Below, in pieces: positions 52,680 to 61,637 of a stretch of DNA of 64,000 nucleotides. The DNA is from Pseudomonadota bacterium. GTDB taxonomy: Bacteria > Pseudomonadota > Alphaproteobacteria > Sphingomonadales > Sphingomonadaceae. Position 1 is the stretch's first letter; each line of letters opens with the position of its first letter. The stretch is from contig JAEXAW010000084.1 in the NCBI GenBank assembly GCA_023458055.1, forward strand, positions 1-64,000, read 5' to 3'. The notes below the pieces were generated by a model that was not told the origin of the DNA, ran no database searches, and saw only the letters and a program-made list of their open reading frames with translations. The position numbers and the translations under genes are program-made.

Positions 52680-53514
52680 GGAATCATCTCCTTCTCCCGG
52701 TCTCTACATCGTGCCGACACCAATCGGCAACCTTGGTGACGTGACAAAGCGATCAGCCGAGTTGCTTGCTGCCGCCGATGTGGTCGCGGTGGAGGATAGC
52801 CGGGTCACCGGAAAGCTGCTCAATCACCTCGGACTCAAAAAGCCGATGGTGCCCTATCATGACCATAGCCGCGAGGCGGATCGCGCACGGTTGATCGCTC
52901 GAATGGCGGATGAAGTGGTGGTGCTGGTGTCCGATGCGGGGACCCCGCTCATCTCCGATCCGGGCTATAAATTGGTGCGCGACGCGCGCGCGGCAGGGCG
53001 CTATGTCACTGCCCTTCCCGGCCCATGCGCAGCGACCACGGCGCTCAGCATGGCGGGCTTGCAGACCGACCGGTTTTTGTTCGCCGGCTTCCTTCCGGCC
53101 AAGGAGAAGGCCAAGGCCGATGCGATTGCCGAGCTAGGCGCGGTGCGCGCGACGTTGGTTTTCTACGAAAGCGGGCCGCGTTTGGGGGCCACCTTAAGCG
53201 CGATGGCCACATTGCTGGGCGAGCGCGAGGCCGCAGTGGCGCGCGAGATTAGCAAGAAGTTCGAGGAGGTCGTCACCGGTAGCCTCACTGAGCTTGCCGA
53301 ACGCTATGCTAGCGAAGAACCCAAAGGCGAGATTGTGCTGATGGTCGGGCCACCCGGCGAAGAGGCCGCACCTGATGCGGCAGGGCTTGATGAGGCGCTC
53401 CAGGCCGCTCTCGAAAACCTGCCCCCCGCCAAAGCCGCCAAGGAGGTCGCCAAGGCGCTGCGGCTCGACCGGCATGAGGTTTATGCCCGCGCGATGGAAT
53501 TAAAGGCGGGATGA
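52678..53514 (+). CDS. rsmI: 16S rRNA (cytidine1402-2'-O)-methyltransferase
   Basis: A 278-residue tetrapyrrole-methylase-fold enzyme: GLYIVPTPIGNLGDVTKRSAE start, VAVEDSRVTGKLLNHLG, VSDAGTPLISDPGYKLVRDAR and LPGPCAATTALSMAG. RsmI methylates C1402 in the ribosomal P site. The ATG shares two bases with the ATG of the head-to-head lpoA-like gene, so neither has space for a promoter of its own between them. It overlaps yraN by 4 bp. Confidence 0.95.
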   Translation: MESSPSPGLYIVPTPIGNLGDVTKRSAELLAAADVVAVEDSRVTGKLLNHLGLKKPMVPYHDHSREADRARLIARMADEVVVLVSDAGTPLISDPGYKLVRDARAAGRYVTALPGPCAATTALSMAGLQTDRFLFAGFLPAKEKAKADAIAELGAVRATLVFYESGPRLGATLSAMATLLGEREAAVAREISKKFEEVVTGSLTELAERYASEEPKGEIVLMVGPPGEEAAPDAAGLDEALQAALENLPPAKAAKEVAKALRLDRHEVYARAMELKAG

Positions 53515-53873
53515 GCGCGCCCTCTGCCAAGCGCCGCCGCGCCGAGGAACAGGGCCGCCGCGCCGAAACGCTGGCGGCCTGGTGGCTACGCCTCCACGGC
53601 TGGCGCATCCTCGACCGGCGGGTGCGCGTCCATGGCGGCGAAGTTGACCTTGTGGCGAAACGCGGGCGGATCATCGCTTTTGTCGAGGTGAAACAGCGGC
53701 AGAGCAAGGCCGAGCTTGACCACGCCATCGACGCCTGGCGTTTGCGCCGCGTGGTGCAGGCGGCAGATTATCTGAGGCCGCGCTATGCCAAAAATGGCGA
53801 AGATATCCGCGTCGACGTAATCCTGCTTGCACCCCGCGCGCTCCCACGCCATCTGGTGAATGTGACGATATGA
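53511..53873 (+). CDS. YraN/UPF0102 family protein
   Basis: A 120-residue basic protein with the family core: EEQGRRAETLAAWWLRLHGWRILDRR, VHGGEVDLVAKRGRIIAFVEVKQR (Glu-Asp-Glu-Lys of an endonuclease-like fold). The fold suggests a Holliday-junction-resolvase-like nuclease but activity is unproven. Translationally coupled to rsmI through a 4-bp overlap. Confidence 0.92.
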   Translation: MSAPSAKRRRAEEQGRRAETLAAWWLRLHGWRILDRRVRVHGGEVDLVAKRGRIIAFVEVKQRQSKAELDHAIDAWRLRRVVQAADYLRPRYAKNGEDIRVDVILLAPRALPRHLVNVTI

Positions 53874-53909
53874 TCGGCTCGAACGGACCCCACACCGCCA
53901 ATAATAACC

Positions 53910-53992
53910 GTAGTCCTGAGCCTGTCGAAGGACGTCTATTAGCATGCAGAGCCCTCTAAAACGCCCTTCGACAAGCTCAGGGCTTCGGACTA
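53910..53992. repeat. Intergenic inverted doublet, CCTGAGCCTGTCGAAGG type
   Basis: GTAGTCCTGAGCCTGTCGAAGGACG (53910 on) faces CGCCCTTCGACAAGCTCAGGGC...GGACTA (to 53992). It fills the gap between yraN and gshB. The same doublet, with a perfect 24-bp arm, is at 56305-56384. Confidence 0.8.
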
Positions 53993-54026
53993 TGTTTAAC
54001 CGCTTACCAGGCAACGGAGTAACTAT

Positions 54027-54977
54027 ATGACCCTTCGCACCGCCTTCCAGATGGACCCGATGGCCGGGGTCAACATCAACGGGGACAGTAGTTTCGCGCT
54101 GATGCTCGAAGCGCAGGCGCGCGGGTATGAAATCTGGCATTATGATGTGAAGGCGCTGACCTGGCGCGACAATCGGCTGAAGGCATTCGCGCACCCGGTC
54201 GAGATGGTGCAGCGCGTTGCGGGCGACCATTATCGCCTCGGCACACCGCGCACCATCGACCTTGGCCGCGATGTCGATGTGGTCTGGGTGCGGCAGGACC
54301 CGCCCTTCGATCTAAGCTATATCACCGCAACCCATTTGCTCGAACGCATCGAAGGCGAAACCTTGGTGGTCAATAACCCGCGCGCAATCCGCGATGCGCC
54401 GGAAAAGCTGTTCGTGCTCGATTATGCCCGCTTCATGCCGCCAACCATGATCACCCGCAGTCTTGATGAAGCGCGTAGCTTCCTTGCCGAACATGGCGCG
54501 ATTGTGATCAAACCGCTGCACGGCAATGGCGGCAAGGCGATCTTCAAGATCGAGGCCGATGGCGCGAACCTTTCGGCGCTGATGGAGGTGTTCGACACCC
54601 TCTGGATCGAGCCGCATATGATCCAGGCCTTCATCCCCTCGGTAACCAAGGGCGACAAGCGCATCGTGCTGGTCGATGGCGAGGTCGCGGGCGCGATCAA
54701 TCGCCTGCCCGGCGATGGCGAGATCCGCTCCAACCTCGCGGTCGGCGGCTCGGCGGAAGCCACCGACCTCACGCCGCGCGAACAGGAAATCTGCGCCGCG
54801 ATGGGCCCGGAGCTCAAAAAGCGTGGCCTCCTGTTTGTCGGTATCGACGTCATCGGCGGCGAATGGCTGACCGAAATTAACGTGACCTCCCCGACCGGCA
54901 TCGTGGCCATCGACAGATTCAACGGCACCAACACACCGGGGATGATCTGGGATGCGGTGCAGCGGCGACTGGGTTGA
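54027..54977 (+). CDS. gshB: Glutathione synthase
   Basis: A 316-residue ATP-grasp enzyme: FQMDPMAGVNINGDSSFALMLEAQ, VVNNPRAIRDAPEKLFVLDYA, GAIVIKPLHGNGGKAIFKI and LLFVGIDVIGGEWLTEINVTSPTGI. It joins gamma-glutamylcysteine and glycine. Typically encoded after rsmI-yraN in alphaproteobacteria, as here. Downstream DUF1398 gene follows by 7 bp. Confidence 0.97.
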   Translation: MTLRTAFQMDPMAGVNINGDSSFALMLEAQARGYEIWHYDVKALTWRDNRLKAFAHPVEMVQRVAGDHYRLGTPRTIDLGRDVDVVWVRQDPPFDLSYITATHLLERIEGETLVVNNPRAIRDAPEKLFVLDYARFMPPTMITRSLDEARSFLAEHGAIVIKPLHGNGGKAIFKIEADGANLSALMEVFDTLWIEPHMIQAFIPSVTKGDKRIVLVDGEVAGAINRLPGDGEIRSNLAVGGSAEATDLTPREQEICAAMGPELKKRGLLFVGIDVIGGEWLTEINVTSPTGIVAIDRFNGTNTPGMIWDAVQRRLG

Positions 54978-54984
54978 GCGGACC

Positions 54985-55386
54985 ATGAAGGACAAACAAA
55001 AAGCGGTTGCTGAACGCTGTTTCGAGGCAGCGGAAACCAATGCGCTGAAATTTCCCGCGATTGTCGCGGAACTCATCAACGCCGGGTTTGAACGCTACAC
55101 GGTCGATTATGCCCGTGCCGAGCAGACTTATTATCTCCCCGACGGCGAGAGCATCCGTTTCCATACTAGGCTTGGCGGACGGCCGATTGGCAAGGATTTC
55201 GATGTGGCGGCGATCAAGGCCGCGATCCTTGAAGCGCAGCAGGATGCGCCGGGCTACAGCTATGAAGCTTTTTGCGAAAAGGTGATGCACGCAGGCTGCG
55301 TCGGTTATGTCGTGTCTTTCCTGGGGAAGCGCGCGGTCTATTCCGGTCGCACGGGGGAAACCCATGTCGAACTCTTTCCCGAATAA
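54985..55386 (+). CDS. DUF1398 family protein
   Basis: A 133-residue protein from ATG 54985 behind GAGCGGACC. It matches DUF1398 (E. coli YbcV): QKAVAERCFEAAETNALKFPAIVAELINAGFERYTVDYARA, ESIRFHTRLGGRPIGKDFD and MHAGCVGYVVSFLGKRAVY. No function is known. It is 7 bp from gshB and ends 3 bp before convergent xerC. Confidence 0.85.
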   Translation: MKDKQKAVAERCFEAAETNALKFPAIVAELINAGFERYTVDYARAEQTYYLPDGESIRFHTRLGGRPIGKDFDVAAIKAAILEAQQDAPGYSYEAFCEKVMHAGCVGYVVSFLGKRAVYSGRTGETHVELFPE

Positions 55387-55389
55387 GCC

Positions 55390-56286
55390 TTATTCGGCGC
55401 GCGGGTGCGCGTTCCGGTACACATCGAGCAAATGCGCCGTATCGACCGCCGTATAAATCTGCGTCGAGGCGAGGCTGGCATGGCCGAGCAATTCCTGCAA
55501 GCTCCGCAAGTCCGCACCGCCCGCGAGCAGATGCGATGCAAAACTGTGGCGCAGCGCGTGGGGCGTGGTGCGCTCGCTGAGGCCGAGGCGGCCGCGCGCA
55601 CCTTGCACCGCGCGCCGCACCAAGGCGGGCGACAGCGGGCCGCCGCGACGCCCACGGAACAACGGTTCGCCTTTGCCGGGCGCATAGGGGCAGAGGGAAA
55701 CATAGGCCTCAATCGCTTCCCGCACCGCCGGGATAATCGGGACCATCCGGGTCTTGTCGCGCTTGCCGGTGACGCGCATCGTTTCGCCCAAGGGGATCAC
55801 ATCGCCCGTCAACCCCATCGCTTCGCCGATGCGTAGCCCCGCGCCATAGAGCAGCATCAGCACCGCCCAATCGCGCGCGCCTTCCCAGCGGTCGTCGCGC
55901 TGGCTCGCGACATCTTCGGCGAGCGCAAGCACATCGTCGGGCGATACGGGACGCGGCACGCCTTTCTTGACGCGCGGACCCTTGACCGCCGGCACCGCCG
56001 CTTGCCTGCCGCCGACAAAGCGCAGGAACGCCCGCACCGCCGATAATTCGCGCGCGGCTGAACTATTGGCCAAACCATCATTGCGGCGGTGTGCGAGATA
56101 GGCACGCAAGGTGGCAGGCGGCAAGGCGGACAGCAGCGCGCGATCCACCCCGCGCCCTTCATAGTCTTCAAGAAAGGCGCACAACCGCTCCGCTGTTGTC
56201 ACATAGGCGCGCACCGTATGTGGCGAACGGCGCTCACCCAGCGCAAGGCTGCGCTGCCAGTCAGCGATGAGTTGGGTGGCAAGCAT
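55390..56286 (-). CDS. xerC: Tyrosine recombinase XerC
   Basis: A 298-residue recombinase: N-terminal domain (SPHTVRAYVTTAERLCAFL), then GAGLRIGEAMGLTGDV (Arg), GKRDKTRMVPI (Lys), TPHALRHSFASHLLAGGADL (His-x-x-Arg) and LGHASLASTQIYTAVD (Tyr). XerC with XerD resolves chromosome dimers at dif. The sequence pattern follows XerC of other alphaproteobacteria. The XerD gene is at 37806-38744. Confidence 0.93.
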   Translation of the reverse strand: MLATQLIADWQRSLALGERRSPHTVRAYVTTAERLCAFLEDYEGRGVDRALLSALPPATLRAYLAHRRNDGLANSSAARELSAVRAFLRFVGGRQAAVPAVKGPRVKKGVPRPVSPDDVLALAEDVASQRDDRWEGARDWAVLMLLYGAGLRIGEAMGLTGDVIPLGETMRVTGKRDKTRMVPIIPAVREAIEAYVSLCPYAPGKGEPLFRGRRGGPLSPALVRRAVQGARGRLGLSERTTPHALRHSFASHLLAGGADLRSLQELLGHASLASTQIYTAVDTAHLLDVYRNAHPRAE

Positions 56287-56304
56287 GGGCCTAGCCTATA
56301 ACCT

Positions 56305-56384
56305 GTAGTCCCGAGCTTGTCGAAGGACGACTATCAGCCTTGGCGCTATCCTTGGAAAACGTCCTTCGACAAGCTCGGGACTAC
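56305..56384. repeat. Intergenic inverted doublet with perfect 24-bp arms
   Basis: GTAGTCCCGAGCTTGTCGAAGGAC (56305-56328) is the exact reverse complement of 56361-56384. The 32-bp spacer is unrelated. It separates xerC and hemW, both on the minus strand, and is the best-preserved copy in the window. Confidence 0.88.
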
Positions 56385-56410
56385 GGATATTTTGCGAGCT
56401 TCCCGCCCGA

Positions 56411-57649
56411 CTAACCATCCACCGCAACAATCTCCGGCAGGATCGCATCGAGCAGTAGCATCCCGCTTTCCTCGACGGCCAATCGATCACCCTCGCGCCG
56501 GACAAACCCCTGCCCCGCCAGTCGCGTCACCGCCGCTTCGTCGACCAAGCTTGCTTGCGCAACGCCGGTCACCGCCGCGATCCGCGCCAGATCAACACCC
56601 TCACGCAGCCGCAAACCCATGAGCAACGCCTCGGTCGCGCGCGTGGCCGGATCAAGCGCCAGTTCGGCCTTGATGCCGTTGCCTTTGCGCGCCATCGCCG
56701 AGAGATAGTTTTCCGGCTTCTTGTGCCGCTCGGTCGCGTGCGCCAGCCGCCGCCCATGCGCGCCGGGACCCACGCCGACATAATCGCCATAGCGCCAATA
56801 AGTGAGGTTATGGCGGCTCTCCTCGCCTGCCCGCGCATGGTTGGAAATCTCGTAGGCCGGAAGTCCAGCACTGGCCGTCATCGTGCGGGTGAGATCGAAC
56901 AGATCGGCAGCCGCGTCACCATCGGGCAGAGAAAGCTCTCCCTTCGCGGCCAACGCCGCAAAGCGCGTACCGGGTTCAATCGTGAGTTGATAGAGCGACA
57001 AATGTCCGGTGCCGAAGGATAGCGCACGCGCCAGTTCAGTCTCCCATTCCGCGAGGCTCTGATCAGGCCGCGCATAGATGAGGTCGAAGCTGACCCGGGC
57101 GAAATTCTGCTGCGCGGTGTCGAGCGCCGCCAGCCCTTCCGCAACGCCATGCGCGCGGCCAAGGAAATGCAGTACCTTGTCGTCCAAGGCTTGAAGGCCG
57201 AGCGACACCCGGTTGACGCCTGCTGCGGCGAGATCGGCAAAGCGCGCGGCTTCGACCGATGATGGATTGGCCTCCAGCGTTATCTCGGCATCGCTATCAA
57301 GCGTCCAGTGTTGCCCAGCCGCCTCGATCAGCGCGGCCACGGTAGCAGGCTCCATCAGCGAGGGCGTGCCGCCGCCGAAAAAGATCGAACTTACCCGCCG
57401 CCCCGGCAGTAACGCGGCTTCAGAGGCAAGGTCGCCAAGCAAGGCATCACGCCACGCGCGCTGATCAATATGTTCGCGCACATGACTGTTGAAATCGCAA
57501 TAAGGGCATTTCGAAACGCAAAAGGGCCAGTGGATATAGAGGGCGAGCGGTGCATCATCCTGCGCGGTTACCGGCGGGATTATGCTAACCGGCGCGTTAA
57601 CCTTGGGCTTTACCGGGATATTCACTTCGTTTTCATATGCTGGGGCCAT
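56411..57649 (-). CDS. hemW: Radical SAM protein HemW (heme chaperone, coproporphyrinogen III oxidase-like)
   Basis: A protein of about 412 residues: YIHWPFCVSKCPYCDFNSHV holds the radical-SAM CxxxCxxC, IFFGGGTPSLMEPATVAAL and ITLEANPSSVEAARFADL follow, and the HemW C-terminal domain with SHNLTYWRYGDYVGVGPGAHGR ends the protein. HemW transfers heme or supports its insertion; it lacks the extended N-terminus of HemN. ATG 57649 was chosen within a frame open further upstream. Located on the minus strand after dnaK-dnaJ. Confidence 0.92.
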   Translation of the reverse strand: MAPAYENEVNIPVKPKVNAPVSIIPPVTAQDDAPLALYIHWPFCVSKCPYCDFNSHVREHIDQRAWRDALLGDLASEAALLPGRRVSSIFFGGGTPSLMEPATVAALIEAAGQHWTLDSDAEITLEANPSSVEAARFADLAAAGVNRVSLGLQALDDKVLHFLGRAHGVAEGLAALDTAQQNFARVSFDLIYARPDQSLAEWETELARALSFGTGHLSLYQLTIEPGTRFAALAAKGELSLPDGDAAADLFDLTRTMTASAGLPAYEISNHARAGEESRHNLTYWRYGDYVGVGPGAHGRRLAHATERHKKPENYLSAMARKGNGIKAELALDPATRATEALLMGLRLREGVDLARIAAVTGVAQASLVDEAAVTRLAGQGFVRREGDRLAVEESGMLLLDAILPEIVAVDG

Positions 57650-57751
57650 GTCGAAGCCTGTGACCAGTCTGCATGTGCTGTCAATTGCTTTGCTCAGCAT
57701 CGCCGACGCGGGTGGCGGTTAAACAAAGAGATTTTCCGGGCGGAACGGAAA

Positions 57752-57778
57752 GGCCGGGAGCGATCCCGGCCTTTTTGC
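57752..57778 (-). terminator. Rho-independent terminator downstream of dnaJ
   Basis: A 9-bp stem AGGCCGGGA/TCCCGGCCT with a short loop lies 27 bp after the dnaJ stop. The T-run is stronger on the plus strand (TTTTT) than on the minus strand (TTT), so it may act in either direction. Confidence 0.6.
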
Positions 57779-57800
57779 TATCGGCCTCGGCTTGAAGGCA

Positions 57801-58922
57801 TCAGCCTGCCAGCATATCCTTGATTTTAGTGAAGAAGCCGGTCGATTGCGGGCATTCCTCGCCGGTTTCGGTTTCGCGGAAGGCTTCGAGCAATTCGCGC
57901 TGCTTGGCGTTCAATTTGGTCGGCGTCTCGACATCGATCTGGACGACCATGTCGCCGTGGCCGCGCCCGTTGAGGACGGCCATCCCCGCCCCGCGCTGGC
58001 GGATTTGCTTGCCGGACTGGATGCCTGCAGGGATCTTGATGTCATGCTGCTTGCCATCGAGCCCCGGAACCGCGATCGAGCCACCGAGCGAGGCGGTGGT
58101 AAAGCTGATAGGCGCGCGCGCGAACAAGGTTGTGCCTTCGCGTTCGAAGATGGCGTGCCGCTTCACATGGAGGAAAATATAAAGATCGCCCGCTGGCGCA
58201 CCACGCGCGCCAGCCTCGCCCTCGCCTTGCAAGCGGATGCGGTTCCCTTCGTCAACGCCCGCCGGAATGGTGACGTTCAACGTCTTGCGCTTGCCCACGC
58301 GCCCTTCACCATGACAGTCTTTGCACGGGTCGGCGATGGTTTCGCCCATGCCGCCGCAATGCGGACAGGTGCGCTCGACCACGAAAAAGCCTTGCTGGGC
58401 GCGGACCTTGCCGCTCCCTTGACAATGACCGCAGCGCGAGGCGCTGGTGCCGGGCTTGGCGCCGGTGCCATCGCACGTGTCGCAATGCGCCGCGACATCG
58501 ACCACGATATCACTCTGGTGCCCGTGGAAGGCTTGTTCGAGCGTGATTTCAAGATCATAACGCAGGTCTGCGCCGCGCGCCGGCCCGCGCTGAGCGCCGC
58601 CGCCGCCAAAGCCGGCCGCGCCGAAAATGGTTTCAAAAATATCGCCGAGATCGGAAAAGCCGCCGCCGAAACCGCCACCACCCATTCCGCCATTTTCAAA
58701 CGCCGCCTTGCCAAACCGGTCATAGGCTGCGCGCTTTTGGGGATCCTTCAGGCAATCATAGGCTTCGCTAATCGATTTGAAGCGATGTTCAGCGTCACTG
58801 TCGCCAGGATTACGATCCGGGTGATAGCGCATCGCAAGGCGGCGATAGGAGGATTTGATCGTCGCATCATCTGCGGTGCGCTCGACTTCGAGCAATTCAT
58901 AATAATCGATATCGGTACTCAT
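57801..58922 (-). CDS. dnaJ: Chaperone DnaJ
   Basis: A 373-residue Hsp40: J-domain with YHPDRNPGD (HPD), a glycine/phenylalanine region (NGGMGGGGFGGGFSDLGD), four zinc repeats CDTCDGTG, CGHCQGSG, CPHCGGMG and CKDCHGEG, and a C-terminal client-binding domain. It delivers substrates to DnaK and stimulates its ATPase. Located 77 bp after dnaK with a hairpin between, so expression may be lower than dnaK. Confidence 0.97.
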   Translation of the reverse strand: MSTDIDYYELLEVERTADDATIKSSYRRLAMRYHPDRNPGDSDAEHRFKSISEAYDCLKDPQKRAAYDRFGKAAFENGGMGGGGFGGGFSDLGDIFETIFGAAGFGGGGAQRGPARGADLRYDLEITLEQAFHGHQSDIVVDVAAHCDTCDGTGAKPGTSASRCGHCQGSGKVRAQQGFFVVERTCPHCGGMGETIADPCKDCHGEGRVGKRKTLNVTIPAGVDEGNRIRLQGEGEAGARGAPAGDLYIFLHVKRHAIFEREGTTLFARAPISFTTASLGGSIAVPGLDGKQHDIKIPAGIQSGKQIRQRGAGMAVLNGRGHGDMVVQIDVETPTKLNAKQRELLEAFRETETGEECPQSTGFFTKIKDMLAG

Positions 58923-58948
58923 GCCCCGCCCCGGTCATGCCATAAGGA

Positions 58949-58985
58949 ACGAGCGCCATCCCCTAAGGACAGGGATGACGCTCGT
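58949..58985 (-). terminator. Hairpin between dnaK and dnaJ
   Basis: ACGAGCG and GGGATG-type arms pair over 37 bp (ACGAGCGCCATCCC with GGGATGACGCTCGT, one mismatch). There is no T-run, so it may be an mRNA processing or stability element rather than a full terminator. Confidence 0.45.
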
Positions 58986-58999
58986 CCAATCATCAGGCC

Positions 59000-60913
59000 T
59001 TAGCCCTTATTATCTTCGTCGACTTCCGAAAATTCGGCATCGACCACATCATCATCCGAAGCGGGAGCAGCTTCTGCCGTATCCGCGCCCGGCGATGCTT
59101 GCGCCGCCTGTTCCTTTTCGTAGATCGCCTGACCAAGCTTCATTGCGACCTGAGCCAAAGCTTCGGTCTTGCTGGTCATCGCGTCCGCATCGCCGCCTTC
59201 GACAGCGGTCTTGGCTTCGGCCACCGCGGCTTCGATTTCCGACTTGAGGCTCGCATCCACCTTGTCGCCATGCTCTTCGAGCTGCTTTTCGGTGGTGTGG
59301 ATGAGGCTTTCAGCGTTGTTCTTCGCTTCTGCCGCAGCCTTGCGCTTCTTGTCTTCTTCGGCGAATTTTTCGGCGTCCTGAACCATCTGTTCGATGTCGG
59401 AATCCGAAAGACCGCCCGAGGCCTGGATCTTGATCTGCTGTTCCTTGCCGGTGCCCTTGTCCTTCGCGGTCACGTTGACGATGCCGTTCGCGTCGATGTC
59501 AAAGGTGACTTCGATCTGAGGCACGCCGCGCGGCGCGGGGGGAATGCCGACAAGGTCGAACTGACCGAGCAGCTTGTTGTCCGCCGCCATTTCACGCTCG
59601 CCTTGGAAGACGCGGATCGTCACCGCCTGCTGATTATCATCAGCGGTCGAATAGACCTGCGACTTCTTGGTCGGGATCGTCGTGTTGCGGTCGATCATGC
59701 GAGTGAACACACCGCCCAGCGTTTCAATGCCGAGCGACAGCGGCGTCACGTCGAGCAGGAGCACGTCCTTGACGTCGCCCTGAAGCACGCCTGCCTGAAT
59801 GGCCGCGCCCATCGCCACGACCTCATCCGGGTTGACGCCGGTATGCGGTTCCTTGCCAAAGAAATCCTTCACCGCATCACGCACCTTGGGCATACGGGTC
59901 TGGCCACCGACGAGCACGACCTCGTCAATATCCTTGGCCGAGAGGCCAGCGTCCTTGAGCGCCTTCTTACAAGGGTCCATGGTCCGCTGGATCAGCGGAT
60001 CGACCAGCTTTTCAAGATCCGCGCGGGTGATGGTTTTCACCAAATGCTTCGGGCCATTTTGATCGGCGGTGATGAAGGGCAGATTGACTTCGGTCGTTTG
60101 CGCCGAAGACAATTCAATCTTTGCCTTTTCCGCCGCTTCTTTCAAACGCTGGAGCGCAAGCTTGTCCTTGGTAAGGTCGATGCCTTCTTCCTTCTTGAAG
60201 CCTTCAGCGAGATATTCCACGATCTTGGCGTCGAAATCTTCACCGCCAAGGAAGGTGTCGCCGTTGGTCGACTTCACTTCAAATACGCCATCGCCGACTT
60301 CGAGGATCGAAATGTCGAACGTACCGCCGCCAAGGTCATAAACCGCGATGGTCTTGTTTTCCTGCTTTTCGAGGCCGTAAGCGAGCGCTGCTGCGGTCGG
60401 CTCGTTGATGATGCGCAGCACTTCGAGGCCGGCAATCTGGCCAGCATCCTTGGTCGCCTGACGCTGGGCGTCGTTGAAATAAGCCGGAACGGTGATGACC
60501 GCTTGGGTCACGGTTTCGCCGAGATAGGCTTCCGCCGTTTCCTTCATCTTCTGAAGGATGAAGGCGCTGATCTGCGAGGGCGAATAATCTTCGCCGCCCG
60601 CCTGAACCCACGCATCGCCATTCTTGCCCTTGACGATGTGATACGGAACCAGCTTCATGTCCTTCTGGGTCAACGGATCATCAAAGCGGCGGCCGATAAG
60701 GCGCTTCACCGCAAAAATCGTGTTGTCCGGGTTGGTGACAGCCTGACGCTTGGCGGGCTGGCCGATAAGGCGCTCGCCATCCTTGGTGAAGGCAACGATC
60801 GACGGCGTCGTGCGCGCGCCTTCCGCATTTTCAATAACCTTGGGTTTGCCGCCGTCCATAACCGAGACGCAGCTGTTGGTGGTGCCGAGATCGATACCAA
60901 TAACTTTTGCCAT
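59000..60913 (-). CDS. dnaK: Chaperone DnaK (Hsp70)
   Basis: A 637-residue protein: [20 protein letters not shown] at the start, [49 protein letters not shown] and the substrate domain with [20 protein letters not shown]. The C-terminus is acidic and ends EVDEDNKG. It folds proteins with DnaJ and GrpE. An RpoH-type promoter lies 80 bp upstream. The first gene of dnaK-dnaJ; divergent from the copper chaperone gene. Confidence 0.99.
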   Translation of the reverse strand: MAKVIGIDLGTTNSCVSVMDGGKPKVIENAEGARTTPSIVAFTKDGERLIGQPAKRQAVTNPDNTIFAVKRLIGRRFDDPLTQKDMKLVPYHIVKGKNGDAWVQAGGEDYSPSQISAFILQKMKETAEAYLGETVTQAVITVPAYFNDAQRQATKDAGQIAGLEVLRIINEPTAAALAYGLEKQENKTIAVYDLGGGTFDISILEVGDGVFEVKSTNGDTFLGGEDFDAKIVEYLAEGFKKEEGIDLTKDKLALQRLKEAAEKAKIELSSAQTTEVNLPFITADQNGPKHLVKTITRADLEKLVDPLIQRTMDPCKKALKDAGLSAKDIDEVVLVGGQTRMPKVRDAVKDFFGKEPHTGVNPDEVVAMGAAIQAGVLQGDVKDVLLLDVTPLSLGIETLGGVFTRMIDRNTTIPTKKSQVYSTADDNQQAVTIRVFQGEREMAADNKLLGQFDLVGIPPAPRGVPQIEVTFDIDANGIVNVTAKDKGTGKEQQIKIQASGGLSDSDIEQMVQDAEKFAEEDKKRKAAAEAKNNAESLIHTTEKQLEEHGDKVDASLKSEIEAAVAEAKTAVEGGDADAMTSKTEALAQVAMKLGQAIYEKEQAAQASPGADTAEAAPASDDDVVDAEFSEVDEDNKG

Positions 60914-60992
60914 AGTTTCTTTCCCCTAAAAGTGGATGTGATTGAAACGGCAACTCCGGCTGGACCGGGTACGCCGTCTAAATGTGTTGCAC

Positions 60993-61023
60993 GCGATATA
61001 GGTGCGCTTTTTCTTGGCACAAG
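60993..61023 (-). promoter_or_regulatory. RpoH (sigma-32) heat-shock promoter of dnaK
   Basis: On the minus strand CTTG (61020-61023), 17 nt, then CCTATATCGC (60993-61002). The published alphaproteobacterial RpoH pattern is CTTG-N17-18-CYTATNTNNG; only the last base differs. The predicted leader to the dnaK ATG is about 80 nt. Confidence 0.82.
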
Positions 61024-61076
61024 ATGAGGAGCCGACTAGAGAAGCGACAAATTATTACCGCATGAGGACAATGATC

Positions 61077-61613
61077 ATGACCCGTTTGCACTTTGCGCTT
61101 GCCGTTTCTGCTATTGCTGCTGTTTCTGCCTGCACGCCGCCCGCAAAGCAACCCGTGCTCAATATCCACGGAGCACAGACGACGCTTCCCGCGGTCAAGG
61201 GCAATCCCTCTGCGGTCTATTTCGATATTACCGGCGGTCCGCAGGACGTGCGCCTGCTTTCGGTCTTGGCGGGCGATGCGCTGCGCGTCGAGATGCATGA
61301 ATCGGTCAATGAAAATGGCGTTGTATCAATGAAGCAACTCACCGCCGTTGACGTTCCCGCCAAGAGCCGCATCCAGTTCAAGCAAGGCGGCAAGCATGTG
61401 ATGATTTGGGGCATCAACGACGCTGCAGCGAAGCGCGGCAGCTTTCCGATGACCTTTGTCTTTTCGAACAATGACCGCATCGTGGCCGATGTGAAGGTCA
61501 ATCCCGCGCCGACCGCTGGCGGAGCTGACGATATGGCCGGGATGGACCATGGTGCAATGGATCATGACAAGATGGGCGAGAGCAAAACCGGCACCGCAGA
61601 AAAGACCAAGTGA
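61077..61613 (+). CDS. PCu(A)C family copper chaperone, lipoprotein-like
   Basis: A 178-residue protein starting at ATG 61077 behind GAGGAC, with a lipoprotein-like signal (LAVSAIAAVSACTPP). The PCu(A)C domain has DVRLLSVLAGDALRVEMHESVNENGVVSMK (Met-His copper site) and GGKHVMIWGINDAAAKRG. A C-terminal His/Met-rich tail, MAGMDHGAMDHDKMGES, could also bind copper. Such proteins deliver Cu(I) to cytochrome c oxidase. It overlaps the region of the divergent dnaK promoter. Confidence 0.88.
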   Translation: MTRLHFALAVSAIAAVSACTPPAKQPVLNIHGAQTTLPAVKGNPSAVYFDITGGPQDVRLLSVLAGDALRVEMHESVNENGVVSMKQLTAVDVPAKSRIQFKQGGKHVMIWGINDAAAKRGSFPMTFVFSNNDRIVADVKVNPAPTAGGADDMAGMDHGAMDHDKMGESKTGTAEKTK

Positions 61614-61637
61614 CGCAACCGGAGGGGGGCAAACAAG

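Noticed and set aside
37806..56286. XerC/XerD as integrases of a mobile element
   Set aside because: Both have housekeeping lengths and contexts (accA, hemW), no att sites or cargo genes, and are located 17 kb apart.
59099..61027. Long open frame on the plus strand opposite dnaK (642 codons)
   Set aside because: Shadow of dnaK: its frame follows the codon pattern of the highly conserved opposite gene and it has no recognisable motif.
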